Assembly (NCBI GenBank): GCA_036897485.1
Contig: JAYMTF010000046.1
Coordinates: forward strand, 1 to 64,000
Reading direction: 5' to 3'
Source: Pelargonium nanum
Taxonomy: Eukaryota; Streptophyta; Magnoliopsida; Geraniales; Geraniaceae
DNA: 64,000 nucleotides
Shown: positions 1-13,800 of the stretch, one piece after another
Layout of the letters: each line of letters starts with the position of its first letter
How positions within the stretch are numbered: the first letter of the stretch is position 1
Notes under the pieces: generated by a model
Databases searched by the model: none
Seen by the model: only the letters and a program-made list of their open reading frames with translations
Told to the model about the DNA's origin: nothing
Position numbers and translations under genes: made by a program

Positions 1-3000
1 ATATATATATATCGTATTGATTAATGAGGCTCCATGTTAACATTTAACTCTTGTCTCTTTGTTGTAGCTTCCATGCATCTTATGCTATGAGCACGTGGAT
101 GTATAGAGCTCAGATGTCAGAAGCCAGTTTGTGTTCCTGGATTTTCATTTTGTGTTTCTATGCCACAAAAAATAACAAGTTGATATTCACTATTTTGTAT
201 ATTTGATGAGATAATAGTAGTAGAAACATTATGTAATGAATAAATTTGTAGGGATAAATATTTTGAGGTATGAAAAACATGTGATGCATCTGTTTGATTA
301 AAGCCAAATTATCAAATTAAAACGTTTGATTTTTTGGTTTGTGTAATAAGAGCGATCAATCTAAAATTGCAAGAAAGCACGTTGTTAGGTAGTAAATTTA
401 AATGTGTGTTAGAAAAATTGTCTCGGACGTGAGAATTAAATTTTTTGTGGAGAATTTGTACAACGTCAAGTTAAAAAGAAAGTATATAGAAAAGAAGTTG
501 AATGAATTTAATATACATCGAAATAATGTAAAATCTGTATCTATTTGAACTTGAAGTTTTTCGATTGAAATATGTTTCAACTTGATATACAAGTTCATTT
601 AGTTGGTTCATTTTACCTTAAAAATGGAATTTAATATAATTGTGTTTTGTCGTTTAAACCGTCTTTCACAACTCAAATAAGATGTTCAAGAAAGGAAAAA
701 AACATGATGAGCTAAACAATGACGATATGTAAATTGAAAACTAACTCTTTTCATTTCCAATTGCAACCCTACTCATAAAGTACGTATTATAAAAATAATA
801 ATTAAAAAACACACGTGGCCATATTATAGTTGTAAACTGTTCCACCAATAAATAAAGAAACTATTGGAGCCAATAAATAAAACAAAATTGTGTGTCAGAT
901 TGACCTACAAAGACAGGGTCTGTTGTCCCCAGTTCCTCACCTTTATGAGGTGGTGTGTTGTCTATACTTTTTTCAAAAGATGCATGCCAATTGCAAGCTC
1001 TTCTCCTTTATCTACTACTACTAGTTTGTATATTTTGATTTATATAATAAAGAGTAAGCTTTACATTTTTCTTAAACCCTCAATTTGAGTTGAAAGAACT
1101 AACTCTCGACTTATAAAAGATGCGGAATGTGTATTTCGAATTGAGTTTAGATTTTACACGAAAAATATGTGAATTTGCTCCAATCTAAAAATTATGCGGG
1201 TCTAATTTATGTGATTTGAATTGAATTTTAGGTATCGGCAGATTTGAGTTCAAATTACGATTCTTTCCCGATCTCACGTTATGCTCAAACAAGTGGAGTG
1301 TTATGTTAAAACTTTTATTTATTAACTATTGTTAGAAACGATATTTGTAGGGTGATAAATTAATTGAAACCCGAGACAAATTGTTCGAGTTTAATTAGCT
1401 CTCTAAACAATTGATTGGGCTTCATTATGTTTGGGTTTGAGCCAATCTCTTTGAGAGCCAATAGTTAAAGCCGACTTATTTATATCTTCTGAGTAATTTA
1501 TAAGAGTAAACATAATTATTTAAGATATATATTTCTACGTATACAAATTCATATATATATATATATATGTTACACTTTAGCATCTCATATTTATTGTATT
1601 GGTTCTATATTGAAAGTATAAACAAAACATGTTATAACTAAATTTTGTTTTAACTATTTTTATTTGTTAAATTGAACTCGAATTACAATAACTCTAAACA
1701 ACACAAACAAACAACTATAACATATATAGTACAATTATGGGTACCAATAATACATTATTGTATCTCTAGAATCATTCACATTGAGGCCATTCTAGTTTTA
1801 GGTCATAGAGACCCACACTTGCTCCTTTATAAATGGAAACATTTGTCCCTTCACTCTTAAGGCATATTGTTCATTTACCCCACACCAACACAAAAGATAA
1901 AAAAGTTTACAAGTTAAAACTTAAAAGGACATTGGAGCAAAAGGTTGATGCCAAAACACATACATATGTGCTTTACGTTTATTGTATGATAGCGTCTTAA
2001 AAAAAATTAGAATCGAATTCTATATATTCACGTGAAGTTGTATATGGATTCTACACAGATAACATAAAGCTAAATGAATGTCCGGATGAATAATAATCCG
2101 TTGTAGTTTTGTTTAACGGTTCTATGAAAAACTTTTTATAATTATCTCAAAACAAAAATCTTCAAATACAAAATTTAATGATTCAACTATTTATAATTTC
2201 TGCTTTATACCCTAACTCAAATTAAAAATCAAACAAAATATTGAAAATTTCTAAAATTTACACATCATTGTACAAACAACATCACAACGTGAAAATATGA
2301 TATAAACGCAATGAGATTTTGTTGTCTTATTCGTAAAATTATTGGCCTAATTGTACATGGATTGTTCAAATTTCAAATCAGTCTATAAACTTTGCGATTT
2401 GAAATTAAAAATGTTCAATCTATTGCATCACCAACCCAATTAAATATGATGCTATTTTCTACCAAATATGATTGATGTATTCTCCTAACTCCTATAAAGA
2501 TTAATTGCAAACCAATAGTTAAAATCAATAATTAAGCTAAAACGAAAAAGGATCAGATAATGGAGGTACGAGGAACAATTATGTGTCAAAACATAATGCA
2601 AACAAACAAAACTTAAGCTCAATTGACAAATACATATCTCAAAATGTTTATACTTTTTGGTGACTATCAAATAATTTTAAATATCTACAAGACATAAACT
2701 TATTGAATATTTAAAAGAGTAACATAATTGCAGCATATTTTTTTACTTGAACATCAAACATAAATAATGCTTTAACTTTAATTTCCTTTATAAAGACACC
2801 AGGTGGGTATCTTCAGAGGAACAGATTTTCTATCAACATACTGATTATAATAAGTAATAACAAACTATTACCAAATCTTAAAACCGAAACAAAGAAACAA
2901 TTTCGACGGCAAATGATGACGTAGTTATGGCGAAGCCATTTATACAAATTGCGGGTTGGTTTACATAATACTAACCAAGTGAAGTGCGTAAGTGACGAGC

Positions 3001-4960
3001 TCTATAAGTGTTGTGCAATCCTCGTGACAATCACCAATAAAAACAAAAATTGAATATTGTGATTGCACGTGTAAAAATATTGAAATATGTTGAATTTCAT
3101 GTATTGTGATATTTGATTATGTAACAATCCAAAAGGTTTGATTGTTTAGTAAATATTGAGATTTGAATTTTGATAGAGCAATTGATGAGATATCTCAGCC
3201 AATAAAATATTTAAGCTTGAAGTCAAAAACACTATCTTAATTAGTCAAGATGTAAAAGATTGTCACATGTGATTAATGTGTAGGAGACAAATCATATCAT
3301 AGGAAGAGAAAAGACTTGTGTTTGTTTATCATTAGTCAAAATTTGTTCATACTGTATATAATTGTTGGTAACCAATTATTAATTAAGTAGTAAGATTCTT
3401 GACTCCATCATCAAGACATTACCATAATATATGATTCTATTTTGATGGATTGTGTTGTCTAGTAAAGCATATAGAAACCAATTTACACTGATCTCTCAAA
3501 TTAGTACTAGAAACAATAAAGAGCTATCTAATAAAATTGCAAACACGAAATTTGACTAGTAAAATCTATTAGAATGAACGATCATTCACATAGATAACAC
3601 AATTGTTGCTAGAACTCCCAACCGCTCAAAATGCTGGTGATGGATTCTTCGACTTAACGTGTCATCAATTTATCACGTTTATAAACTCTTTCAGCTTGCT
3701 CTCACCTGTTTATCCATTAAAACATTGTATTCGCGTGACTAATTATATATTAGATAGATTGACGCATTCCGAGTAATAGACTATTTGATGGATATTTATT
3801 ATTTGAAAAAATCACTTGGAATCCTATACATCCCATCGTTACATATATTAGCTGATAAAATGAAATTCTTGGAGGACCTACACGAGGTCTAGAGAATTGA
3901 AAACACAAGACAATATTGGCCATCATGACTCATAGACACGTAACACATAAACACATCTTATATATTTTCACATGACAAAATCATCCCATAATTATAAGAG
4001 TTTGATTTATATATAGTTCTTGAATTAAATTTGTGTCGTTCTCAATATATACAAATAAGTTAACTTCTTCAATAATAAATATATCTTATCCAAACGTACA
4101 TAAATTATGTGTTGCGCTACAAATTGTCAGCTCTATTATATGAGTACTCATAGATCACTATACAATTATTTGTAAGTTCGGTATTGTTTATATTTCCATA
4201 TGAAGTAATGTTTTAAATATTTGATTTTATTTTAAGTTTGTACGAATTAATGTTTGGAATTCTATCGAACACAGTTGTTTGCAACTCCATAATTAGCCAC
4301 AAAGATTTGATAAAAGAAGACAAATTATTGTATGGAGAAGAGTGTGGAAGTTCATAAAATAGATAGAATTAATCATTGAGAAATGAGGACAAAATGTAGG
4401 CCGCAAATTGTGGATCCAAACCCTATAATTTCTCTTAATTACACCAAAAAGAGCAGACAAAATGTTTTCCAGGTAATGCCATTATCAGACAAGAAACAAA
4501 GAAACCTGAAAAACCCTATCTCATAGCTAAGCTATGAGCCTATGATTCATTCAACATCAACAATTGAGCTTCATTGATTGTTTGTTTCATCAATTTTATC
4601 ACACATGGTATCTTTGTCTTCTGGCCATACACTTTCACATATTAGGAACTCTATCACTTCCAACTTCCAATCATGTTTCAAGATTTTTTTTTTTTTTTAG
4701 ATTTGCATGTGTTGCTTGTTGTTGCCTTGGAACTTGGATTTTTGTAATGAATGAGGAATCATTCAAGACAATGTTTCTACTTTGTACCAAAAGAAAATGC
4801 AAGAAATTGACATCATAGTGTTTTGTGGGTGTTAAGGAAAGAGAGTGTGTTACAAATCCTGAACCTGTGGACAAATGGCTAATTTGCTCAAGAACAAAGA
4901 GTCAAGTGCATAATTTAAATCAAATGCTACAACAATTTTATGTTTTTTACCATAATACAA
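1..4960. other. AT-rich spacer with no supported gene
   Basis: I see no exon series or recognisable protein motif on either strand over this stretch. Open frames are short and of low complexity. Short AT dinucleotide runs occur at the left edge and near 1,552-1,568, and there is a T run near 4,684-4,699. A stretch near 61-170 follows an acceptor-like TTGTAG and could be the last exon or 3' UTR of a plus-strand gene ending just inside the window, but no protein similarity supports this. The last few hundred bases lie downstream of CLPP5 and may include its 3' UTR. Confidence 0.6.
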
Positions 4961-5161
4961 TTTTAGAACACTACCAGGTTCCAAATAAAACATGGCTCTG
5001 AATCACAAGCTCGAAGCTTATTTCTCAGTGATTTCGCCAACAAATTTCATATGGAAACGTAACGTTCAAGGAGAAAATTTCGGATACAAACCTAGTAGAG
5101 GCGCTACAAGTATGATAACCAGATTTCTAGCGAATTGGGGGGAGACTCCAAGTCTCTTTCA

Positions 5162-8100
5162 CTAGGGAGATTTTGTTGTTAATGGTTGAAAGGACTTTAC
5201 GGGATTTATGATAACGTCATCTATGATCCCGTACTCTTTGGCTTCTTTAGGACTCATGAAGTAATCGCGTTCTGTATCCTGGTAGACCTTCTGAAGATCC
5301 CGACCGCAATTGAGGGCTATATGTGTGTTCAGATTTGCCTTGTGATGCATCATTTCATTTACCTGTGTGAACAACACAATTGGATGGTATGATTTTGGAG
5401 TAATAAACAGAAACAGCGCTAAACTCGAAGATTTGTAACTTTGAAGGTTAACAGAACACTACAAGGTAGCGTTTGTATTTGAACTTTTGTTCATGGAAAT
5501 CCATAATGCTGTAAAGGACCTTTCGGGATTTAACCTTGTTAGTTGGGTGTGGATTTTGCCTTCATATGTGGGTAATTCTAGACACTCCCCCTAACGTGTG
5601 AGCCTCATTTCTCTTTTTATGATGTGCACGATTAGAGCTTTTTACTTCAACACTTCCCCTCGCATGTAGGTGGAGCTGGCAATTAGGGTTTCGGGTTGAA
5701 AAGGCCTAACCCGACCGACAAGGGGTGTGGGCTTCATGTTTTTAGTACAAAATGTATGGATTTAGTGTGACTTTGCCCGACCAGGTCCAACCCAAAAATT
5801 CATCGGGTTTATTTTGTGCAACCAAAAGCCGCAAAAATATGGGCCAGGTTTCGGGTGCCCATGGGTTCTACATGTGGGCCACAACAGGCAATACCTCTGC
5901 ACATGAGCCGGTGAGCCAGAGACCACATGGAGAAGGAACGACAAAACAGGCCACAGGCCACATGCCACATGCCACATGCCACAAGCCCAAATCGATGAAT
6001 TGTAATACCATGTTAAACTTTACTCCGACCCGAAGGGTTAAACTAATAGCTGAAGACCTAATATTAACTTTATACAACAAATGGGAATGAAAATTAGATT
6101 CCTATCCTTCATGTTGACAATGAATTGGGAATGAAAATCTCATTACCATTCTGATTCTAAATTTTTTTGGTCGAGACGAGCACATATAAGGGTAAATTTG
6201 ATATTTCCATATAGGAATGTCAATTTAAAATAATAAAAGACAGAAATATACCTGAGCCTCAATCTCAGTTTCTCGACCTTGTGCCCCACCTAGAGGCTGA
6301 TGGATCATTATCCTTGCGCTTGGCAGGCTGAATCTTTTCCCTTCAATATTGGCATCGAAATAATTTAAGGAAATGAATAGAGCAGACAAAAAAAAAAGTA
6401 CTTGAAATTTAGTGCACAAAGCAACTATTTACCCTTGGTTCCGCCACTAAGAAGAAAAGCTCCCATGCTGTTCAGAAAACGCAAACCACAGTAACAAGCT
6501 AAGTCATTATCACGCCATTAAAACAACATAATATCTGCAGTTAGTGAAAGTAGAAGATACAGAACATAACCAAACTGGTGCAATTTTAAGTCAAGCCAAG
6601 TAGTATATGGGTTTCAGGAAATAGAAAATGAAGTATGTGATAGCCCCTAAAGATTGAATCCTTATAACGACAGTTAAACAACACACAAAAGGTCGGGTTG
6701 TTAAGGAGAAGAGAGAGTGAGGTTCTTTTCGATCATAATTGTTTGAGCTGATCTGAAAGAACATAACCATAACCAATTTGATGCAAATAAAGAGGTGCAG
6801 GTGGGCTTCAAATGTGATGATATCGGGTTGGGCTGAAATTTGCACTGTCCATGCGAAATGGGCTAACGATGAAGACCGCATAGCTTCACTGTGGACTAGA
6901 CCCTAATTTGCATTCTAGGAACGTTTGGAGGGAGTTTTGGTCATTTCCGCTTAGCTTGTGTTTGATTCATGAGCTGTAAAAAAACTAGGCTTTCTTCACT
7001 TTAGTTCTTGTTGTTCGTTTCACCTTTAATTTCCTTGGTAGTTTTGCATCACAATTCAAATCCAGTTTTGTGTAAGTTTCACCAAGTTGACCTTATTTCC
7101 AGTCTAGACTGAAATCTATACTTTCTTTACCTTGAACTAGAGTCATAAAACACAATAGAAATCCTTCACATATGTAAAATTCTACCTTGCTGCCAGTCCA
7201 ACACATATAGTGGAAACATTAGGTCGTACGTGTCTCATTGTATCGTATATGGCCAAACCTATAAGAGTGGTGTCAAAGGACAACCATATTAGGATAATAC
7301 TATCAACAGATGCAAAGTTACCACTGACAATAAGAATACAAGGAAAAGGATTGATGTCACCAATGGTGTATGAACTTTGACATGATACCCAATTTGGTAC
7401 ACGAAACTTGAAGAAAAAAAATCAATTTAGTACATGAACTATCGATTTGTACCAAATTTAGTACACGAAATTTGGTATTAACAGTTGGTCCCATTTGGCA
7501 GCGTGTACCAAATTGGGTACAAATTTAAAGTTCATACGCTAAATTAGTTTCCCTAAGGTTTCTTGTACCATATTGGGTATCGGGACAAAGTTCACGTGCC
7601 ATTAGTAACATTAATCCAAGTAAGAAACAATGATACAAAAACACACAAAAATCACCTGCTGTTACTGATCCTCCAGGAGAATTTATGTACATTGTAATGT
7701 CCTGCTCAGAGATTTGGGCAAGCATTAGATGGGCTTCAATGAGATGGATATTTGAGAGTTGAAAGTTGCGCAGAAGAGACGCATTAAAAGAACTTCTAGG
7801 TAGTGTTTGGATCAGAATTTTTGTTCAAAAAATGAGAATTAAGAATCGGAATGGGAATGAGATTCTCATTGTTTGTGTTTGTATTACGATATTCTTGCCA
7901 TGGCTGTGGACTGAGAATCTCATTCTCATTCCCAGGATACGCATAAGTCGCATCAACAACTTCCATTCATTTATAGAGTGGATGTTTATTTCTTAAAAAA
8001 AATGTCTAGCGAGAGAGTTGCAGCTGAAAAAAGGCTACATTTTGTAATTTACAGTATTATATATTGAGTTGAATAAAATAAATTAAACTTATATATAAAG

Positions 8101-9810
8101 GTCACTAACAGCATCATGACTTCTTTTCAGAAATGATTATCAGTATATATGGAGCAAGAATAATCACAAACATACCTTGTTAGGATCAAGAGCGTCAAGA
8201 AGGAGAAGTTGAGCCACAAGAAGGTTTGCCATGTCATCATTGACTTCACCACCACAACGAACAATTCTCTAAATTTCACATACAAAACAAATTACTATAA
8301 TGAACAAGAGAGGATAGAACATTCAATATCAAAGTGAAATCAATTCTAACGCAACCTTACATGTTGAAAGAGCTGACTCGTCAAACTTCGTAAACCTTCT
8401 ATTACCATTGGAGGTGGACCTTGCCCAGCATAAACCTCCGACATCGAAATATATGGTGTAGATGGAATGGCCAAATCATCTCTGCAAGGATCAAACTTGG
8501 AGCAAAATGAATACTCTGGTTGATTGTAAAAAAAAGTATAGAAAACACAATTGTACCAGAATCACGTGTTGAAACCATTAGACCTCTCACCTCAGCTTAA
8601 CAGATTATAACTATTTGGGATACTTGTCTTCCTCAAATCACAGGGAAAACTACCATCTTGCTCTTACCCATTTCCCTTTTGTTTTTAACCCACTATTATA
8701 CATGTTAAAGCGTATTGTGCATTGCTTCAATATCTTAATTAATAATACATCAAGAAACAGAAAACAATCCCCGTCCCCCCCCCCCCCCCTTTTATGTATC
8801 ATCTAGTTAGCAATCAAATGAAATGTGCTTACAATACAGAATACAGTTATAATCAAAAGATAATTACTCAACAAAGTAATGCCAACATACTTACAAAGAA
8901 CCTACCTTATGGACCAATACCCTTTCCTATAACTCTTCTCAGAGTCCAAATAAACCGCTTTCACTGGATCAAATCTGAGCCTCTTTTCAGTACCCTTCAA
9001 TCTTAATTTCCTATAACCAATAAAACAAATTCAGCATATCAAAATCACTCAATCAATACTTGATTACTAAGAAAACAAAAACCACAACAAATTGAGACTG
9101 TGAATCTCATTTCATGCTCCAAGACTCCGAAATCCTCACCAAAACCAGAATATGCGAATTTCTACTTTTCTTACACATTTTCTCAGCAACCAAACAGATA
9201 ACAATACAAGTTATGCAACTAAACTCAAACCTCCGTGCTTAATTTCATTTCAATTTCCAGGACAACAAAAGAAGAAAAAAAAAGATTGAAACTTTGAATC
9301 TCATTTCATGCTCCAAGAATCTGAAATGCTCACCAAAAATCAGAACAGGCAAAATTCTACTTTTCTTACACTATTTCTCAGCAACCAAACAGATACCAAT
9401 ACAAATAATGCAACTAAACTCACACCCCCAATGCTTAATTTGTAAATTTCGTTTCAAATTCCAGGAAAGCAGACACGAAAATCAAAAACCCAATCGTTAA
9501 TATTTTCTCAGCGAAACATTTTCTCAGGAACCAAACAGATAAGAAAAACAAGTAACCAAATTAATTCCGATTCCACTTCCAGAACCCAACACATTCGGCT
9601 TATCCAGAAGACAGAAAGAAAGCCAACAAATTTGAAGACCCTGTTGACAAAATTTTCTCAGTAACCAAACAGAGCTCAAGAAAATAGAGACCTGGATTGG
9701 AGAGGAGCGAAGCGGAGAGAGAGAGCACGAGAGTGGCTACTGGAAGAAGAGCAGAAGCCAGAGTTGACGAAGGAGATTGAATACGACGTCGCAGCGCATG
9801 AATGGGCCAT
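5162..9810 (-). CDS. CLPP5: Plastid ATP-dependent Clp protease proteolytic subunit 5 (ClpP5-like), nine exons
   Basis: This is a serine-protease subunit of the plastid Clp core, which degrades stromal proteins fed to it by ClpC/D unfoldases. I placed nine exons with GT-AG borders: 9692-9810, 8906-9010, 8361-8481, 8176-8268, 7656-7701, 7186-7258, 6433-6467, 6252-6340 and 5162-5362. They join without a break into 293 residues, close to Arabidopsis CLPP5. The N-terminus [10 protein letters not shown] is Ser-rich and looks like a transit peptide. The motifs [31 protein letters not shown] and [11 protein letters not shown] are typical of ClpP5 rather than ClpP3, P4 or P6. The catalytic triad is present: Ser in AASMGAF, His in MIHQPLGG and Asp in [10 protein letters not shown]. 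The usual Met after SVTAG is Leu. The CLPP5 assignment rests on the N-terminus plus WSIRDDL and GPPPMV in the linker. TGGGCY promoter motifs lie upstream. Confidence 0.95.
5640..6190. repeat. Repeat-derived insert in CLPP5 intron 8 with a CCACATG heptamer run
   Basis: The intron between the last two exons carries text rich in GGGTTCGGG/CCCGACC words, and related text recurs near 22,770-22,860. A run of four 7-bp units (CCACATG, the last being CCACAAG) lies at about 5,958-5,985. At 6,080-6,165 are blocks such as GGGAATGAAAATCTCATT, which resemble a degraded copy of the MITE family at 7,797 and 44,855. The open frames here come from these repeats and are not genes. Confidence 0.5.
6770..7060 (+). 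mobile_element. LTR-like fossil fragment (copy 1), in CLPP5 intron 6
   Basis: This stretch aligns with the larger LTR-like fossil at 45,600-46,143 in the opposite orientation. Shared blocks include GGGCTGAAATT, GCTTCACTGTG, TTTGCATTC and GTTTGG followed by GTTTTGGT. No coding parts are visible. It is an old, broken fragment in a host intron, and the family (LTR retrotransposon) is inferred from the promoter-like layout of the other copy. Confidence 0.45.
7364..7607. mobile_element. MITE-like element with ~45-bp terminal inverted repeats in CLPP5 intron 5
   Basis: The left end reads ATGGTGTATGAACTTTGACA, and the reverse complement of the right end reads AATGGCACGTGAACTTTGTC. Both continue into GATACCCAATTTGGTAC-type text, giving imperfect inverted repeats of roughly 45 bp. 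Sub-repeats of TTGGTACAC occur inside. The element is about 245 bp and non-coding. It lies about 50 bp from the exon encoding [11 protein letters not shown], in the intron. Confidence 0.65.
7797..7945 (+). mobile_element. MITE-like element, family with GTTTGGAT ends (copy in CLPP5 intron 4)
   Basis: The sequence runs TAGTGTTTGGATCAGAATTT and continues into AAGAATCGGAATGGGAATGA then GATTCTCATT. The same order of words occurs reverse-complemented at 44,855-44,998. The size (about 150 bp), AT-rich core and inverted ATTCTCATTCCC blocks suit a non-autonomous DNA transposon. The superfamily is not certain; hAT or Mutator-derived are possible. Confidence 0.6.
8775..8789. repeat. Homopolymer run of 15 C
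   Basis: An uninterrupted C run lies in CLPP5 intron 2, just upstream of TTTTATG. The length could be affected by sequencing error or real slippage. Confidence 0.9.
9091..9680. repeat. Tandem duplication of ~194 bp in CLPP5 intron 1, plus partial copies
   Basis: The words TGAATCTCATTTCATGCTCC, CTACTTTTCTTACAC and CAGCAACCAAACAGATA occur in order at about 9,101-9,200 and again at about 9,295-9,395, giving a period near 194 bp. Two shorter echoes of TTTTCTCAG plus AACCAAACAGA follow near 9,520 and 9,655. The copies differ by scattered substitutions and small indels, so the duplication is not recent. Confidence 0.8.
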
Positions 9811-10009
9811 TTTCTCGATGCCCTTTTTAGCTGAAACCGAAACTGTGAGCTTCGCCTAAAAAAATCTCGGCTTTGTTGGAGCAGCTGTGGTTTTGGGAAG
9901 TTGGAGAAGAAGCTGAAGCGTATGGCGCACAGTGCGCAAGGTAGTCAACAAGCTATAACGTGCGCAGCCTGATAACTGAGTCCGAGTTCGTGCGTACTAA
10001 CTCGGTATA

Positions 10010-10095
10010 GGCCCAATGTAAAGTGAATTGGATATGGCCCATATTTGGATGGCCCAAGATAAAAACAGAGATAAGGATAATGAGCCCAGCCCATT
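10010..10095 (-). promoter_or_regulatory. Cluster of site II (TGGGCY) elements upstream of CLPP5
   Basis: GGCCCA occurs at 10,010, 10,036 and 10,051, with two more GCCCA cores near 10,083-10,092. On the minus strand these read TGGGCC/TGGGCT, 200-280 bp upstream of the CLPP5 start codon. Site II motifs are known targets of TCP factors in promoters of plant housekeeping and organelle-protein genes. Function here is inferred from position and clustering only. Confidence 0.5.
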
Positions 10096-10099
10096 ATGA

Positions 10100-10860
10100 A
10101 TCTAGTTCTTTTTTAATAAGTTTTTTATAAATATTTTTTTATTGAATCTTGCCTCTAAGAGGATTCGAACACGAGGTCTAGTATACATTATTTACACTTT
10201 ATATTTTTTCTCAATTCTATCTTAAAATTCTCTTCAAAATTCATATTGATGGATTCGTGATTTCACAATGATATAGATGATCATTCTTATGCTCGAATTG
10301 AAATCTTACTCGCACCCCGAGTTTTGCGCAATAGTGTGTTCCACTGTGGTGTACGAGTCTTAGATACCAAAACGATAGTATTCACGTGAAAGTCCAGTTC
10401 TGAAATATATAAAGTGTGAAATGTCGTAAATAAGACCCCCGACCTGAGCTATCGAGAAAATGGCCCAACAGACATATTTGTGTTTTTTGGCCCGGCCCAT
10501 TAAAACCCGAGCACAGGCCAATGGCCCATTTGACAACTCTAGGCCACATGTTTCACAATAGCTATCCTTTGCTTCTTATAAAAGTAAAGCTCTTACATGC
10601 CACAACTTCCAACTTTTTTACCAAGAGCATTCAGTAATGCTACCCCTCAAAGCAAACACAAGATAAGAAGCAAAACTACAAGAGACACTGCACCTAGCAT
10701 TAGATTGAGTACATAGTTTGGTACAGGCAGGTTAGAGTTCATGTTCAACAGCACGGTTACGATAAGCGCTAAATGTTTGCTAGAGTTAAGGTTTTGAGAT
10801 TAATCCTAATTACTTCATATGACTTTACAGAGAAGATAACACGGCGTCCATAGGAGCTGT
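10100..10860. other. Spacer between CLPP5 and the EFR3-like gene
   Basis: No gene is visible. A repeat-like piece near 10,145-10,200 contains GGATTCGAACACGAGGTCT, a word common in dispersed plant repeats. The stretch from about 10,560 up to the stop at 10,879 is probably the 3' UTR of the minus-strand EFR3-like gene. Confidence 0.5.
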
Positions 10861-10878
10861 GGGAGGGAACATTCCTTT

Positions 10879-13800
10879 TCAACACCCGGCTGCTCTGAGG
10901 AAGTTGTCAAAAGGGCTTGCCGGAGGTAGCCTCATCGCCAACCATGGATCTTGTTGGATCCCAGCTCCCGGGAAAGCCCCATCAGGCGCATCACACGTTA
11001 TCTACAAGAACCCACCAAGAATGCTCAAAACTATGTTGAGTAGCGAAGTGTTTTATGTTGCCTATGCTTATAATATGCTAATTATCAATTTCGATTAGGT
11101 GTACCTTTCGAAGTGCTGCTCGCCCGTCCCTAGGCAATGGGGGAAGCATGTTGTCAGCTGAGGCTTTAGTGCAGTGATTTTCATGCGCTAACCAGTTGGA
11201 GAGCTTCTTCCTTGTGCCTGTCCCGAGTGCTTCGCATTGGCTGGTCATGGTGTTATATGGGAGGGGGGATGTGGAGACAGATGATCCGACCACTTGACCC
11301 GCAACCTCAAGTGCCTGAAGACAAGTTTTTTCTGATTGTAATATGGATACTATATAAGCATTGCATGTTACTATATGCAAATACCGAGTCATTTCCCAAA
11401 CAATGTCAGGGTCGGCAACATGAATCCATCAACAAAACTCCTTGGGATCTTCTGCTCAAATTTTTATCCACTATATCCTATCTATTGCTGTTTACTTAGT
11501 TGTGTCTAAGTGCTATCATGTTGTTCCTCACTACTTTTCCTCACAGGATCATGTTACTATATATAAATAGTCTATTAAAAGGAGCATAATCATGAGGAAA
11601 CTGGAAGAGGAAGATTACCGATTCCAGAAGCTGACCAATGCTGATAATGTGGGATGTAGGAGATGAAGTCATTCGGGGAATGAAGCGGGAGAGGTCAGAA
11701 ACAGATGCTTCACTAGTTGCATCATCGTCGACTAAGGAACTTGTTGGGAAGTCCTGCATGAACATGGTCACTTCTTAAGTTAAACCCAGAGTTGGCACAA
11801 TTTAAAGTTGTTGACAAAGCTAGCAAGCGTTGTTGAGCAGGAAATCATATCACGCAATACTTAGAACATACCCCGTCAAAGGAGAGTGATTCCACGGAAT
11901 GAGTAACCATTTGGTTAGGATCCATCTCGAATTGTGGCCCAAACATGAATGCGTCATCGGGTGTGAATGCTTCTGAAAGTTGCCTAGCCACGTCATCTGC
12001 CTCCAGCTATCAAGCATAAAAAAACAAATGAGAGAGAGAGAGAGGGAGAGAATGAGATGCCATAAATAAAGTTCCATACCTCAGTGATGCTAGATAGGTT
12101 TTGCACCAAGATGTCCATTATGACCTTGTCAGATTCATAAATCCTGTTGCGTAGCTCAAGAAGCAATTCTGAAGCAAGTCGATCATCAATAATAGATCCA
12201 TATTCTCTCACATCAGCCAGAGGCTTTGTGAAAACTTGAAGGTCATCACTAATTCCAAGATAAGGATCAGCCTGAATAGCAAGAATTTTGGTAAGATAAT
12301 TATCCACATTAAGAGAATGTATCGCATGTATGATTAACATAAGTAGCGCTAAATTCTTGTGAACCCTTGTGGGGTATCTAAATCTCATGCGCGTTTGGCT
12401 TAGGAGTTCAAATTCACTTGCTCACATTATGTGTGTGTAGAGAGCGAAAGAGAGAGAAATGAAAAGATATACAACTCACATCGTGTGGAACTAATGATTT
12501 GAGTATGTCATTCAGATCGGACATGTGATACATCTTAGCAGTAAACATTAACATGCCGGTTGATAGTGTCAGGATTGATCTCTGACGAGCTGGACTCAGC
12601 ATCCCTACCAGAAGCAAAAAAATAAGTTTGATACAACATAGCTTTTCCCATATTTACAAGCTGTTTAAGAAATCCAATTATACGTACCATTGTTAGGGTC
12701 CAAGGATATGTTCCTGAGGGAAAGAGCGAGCTGGAAGAAGCGGACTATGAGGTTGTCATTTGGGTTCTGCAACACAAGAAGATGAGCACATTATACCTAA
12801 TTCAGAGCCGTCCCACAAATACATGCATATTTATGCAAATCTATGATAGCTCCAGGCAAGTAAAAAAGGCTAGTTAGATCATTTCACACGATTTCTTAAT
12901 TCGTGTGAATAACCTTAAAACGACACTTGCTCAGAAACAGGGGTAGTGCAATATACAGGAGCATTTCAGTTTTCAGTGTGAACTAAGTACACTGGGAAGA
13001 TTGAGATTAGAAGTCTTTGATAAAAAAGTCATTAGAAGCTTACTGCCAAGCGAGAAGAAGTGAGTGTTAGGAGGAAAGAATGAGCTATAGCTTCAATATT
13101 TGAAGGCAAATTGTCTGACAGAGTAGCCTGTATCCAAAAGGCAGACAACAATTGTGCTACTTGATCCTCATTTAACTTCATAATACACGGTTCCTGTTAC
13201 AAATCAATAGGCCACAATTCATACCACCAAACATTTGATAATAAACAAATGATGAGGATGATAAAATTACTTACTGTCTCAGTCAAGTTAGTTGGCACTG
13301 TGGTCCTGTCAATTATAGAACTCAGTTTATAGAAGTTTGGGGAATTCTTCCGAGCACGCCCCTGCTGCTTGCACTCTTCTTCTGTAATGTTTATGTCTCT
13401 TTCTTTAAAATCATCATTAACATTACTCCCATTCTTGTCACAATTGGTCCCGTCCTTTTCCTTCCGGAGCTTATCAAGTAGAGCTGTGACTGACGCAAAT
13501 GTAGCGGCGCTGTTGGACTGCCATCTTCTGGATTCATAAAGATAACCAGATTGCAGAGAAGCAACTTCGTGTCGGGGATGATTCGAACTTGGAATGAGAA
13601 GAATTGAAAATATCTGGTGAGCTCCAACACGTGCCTCAATATCCGGATGCAGCATTACTTTCAAGAGTTGGATAAGAAGGGTTTCTGGAAACACCTGCAT
13701 AGCATTGTATTAACATGGTTTATCAGGCTGTGTTGGAAGAAAACTTCAACAAGACAAAAATATGCTTCATTTCGATACTAAAATTTCTTTAAGGGCTTCA

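Noticed and set aside
5752-6090. 112-codon plus-strand open frame
   Set aside because: It consists of repeat text, including the CCACATG heptamer run, within a CLPP5 intron.
10150-10180. tRNA-like GGATTCGAAC word
   Set aside because: It is part of a dispersed repeat and no tRNA fold could be made around it.
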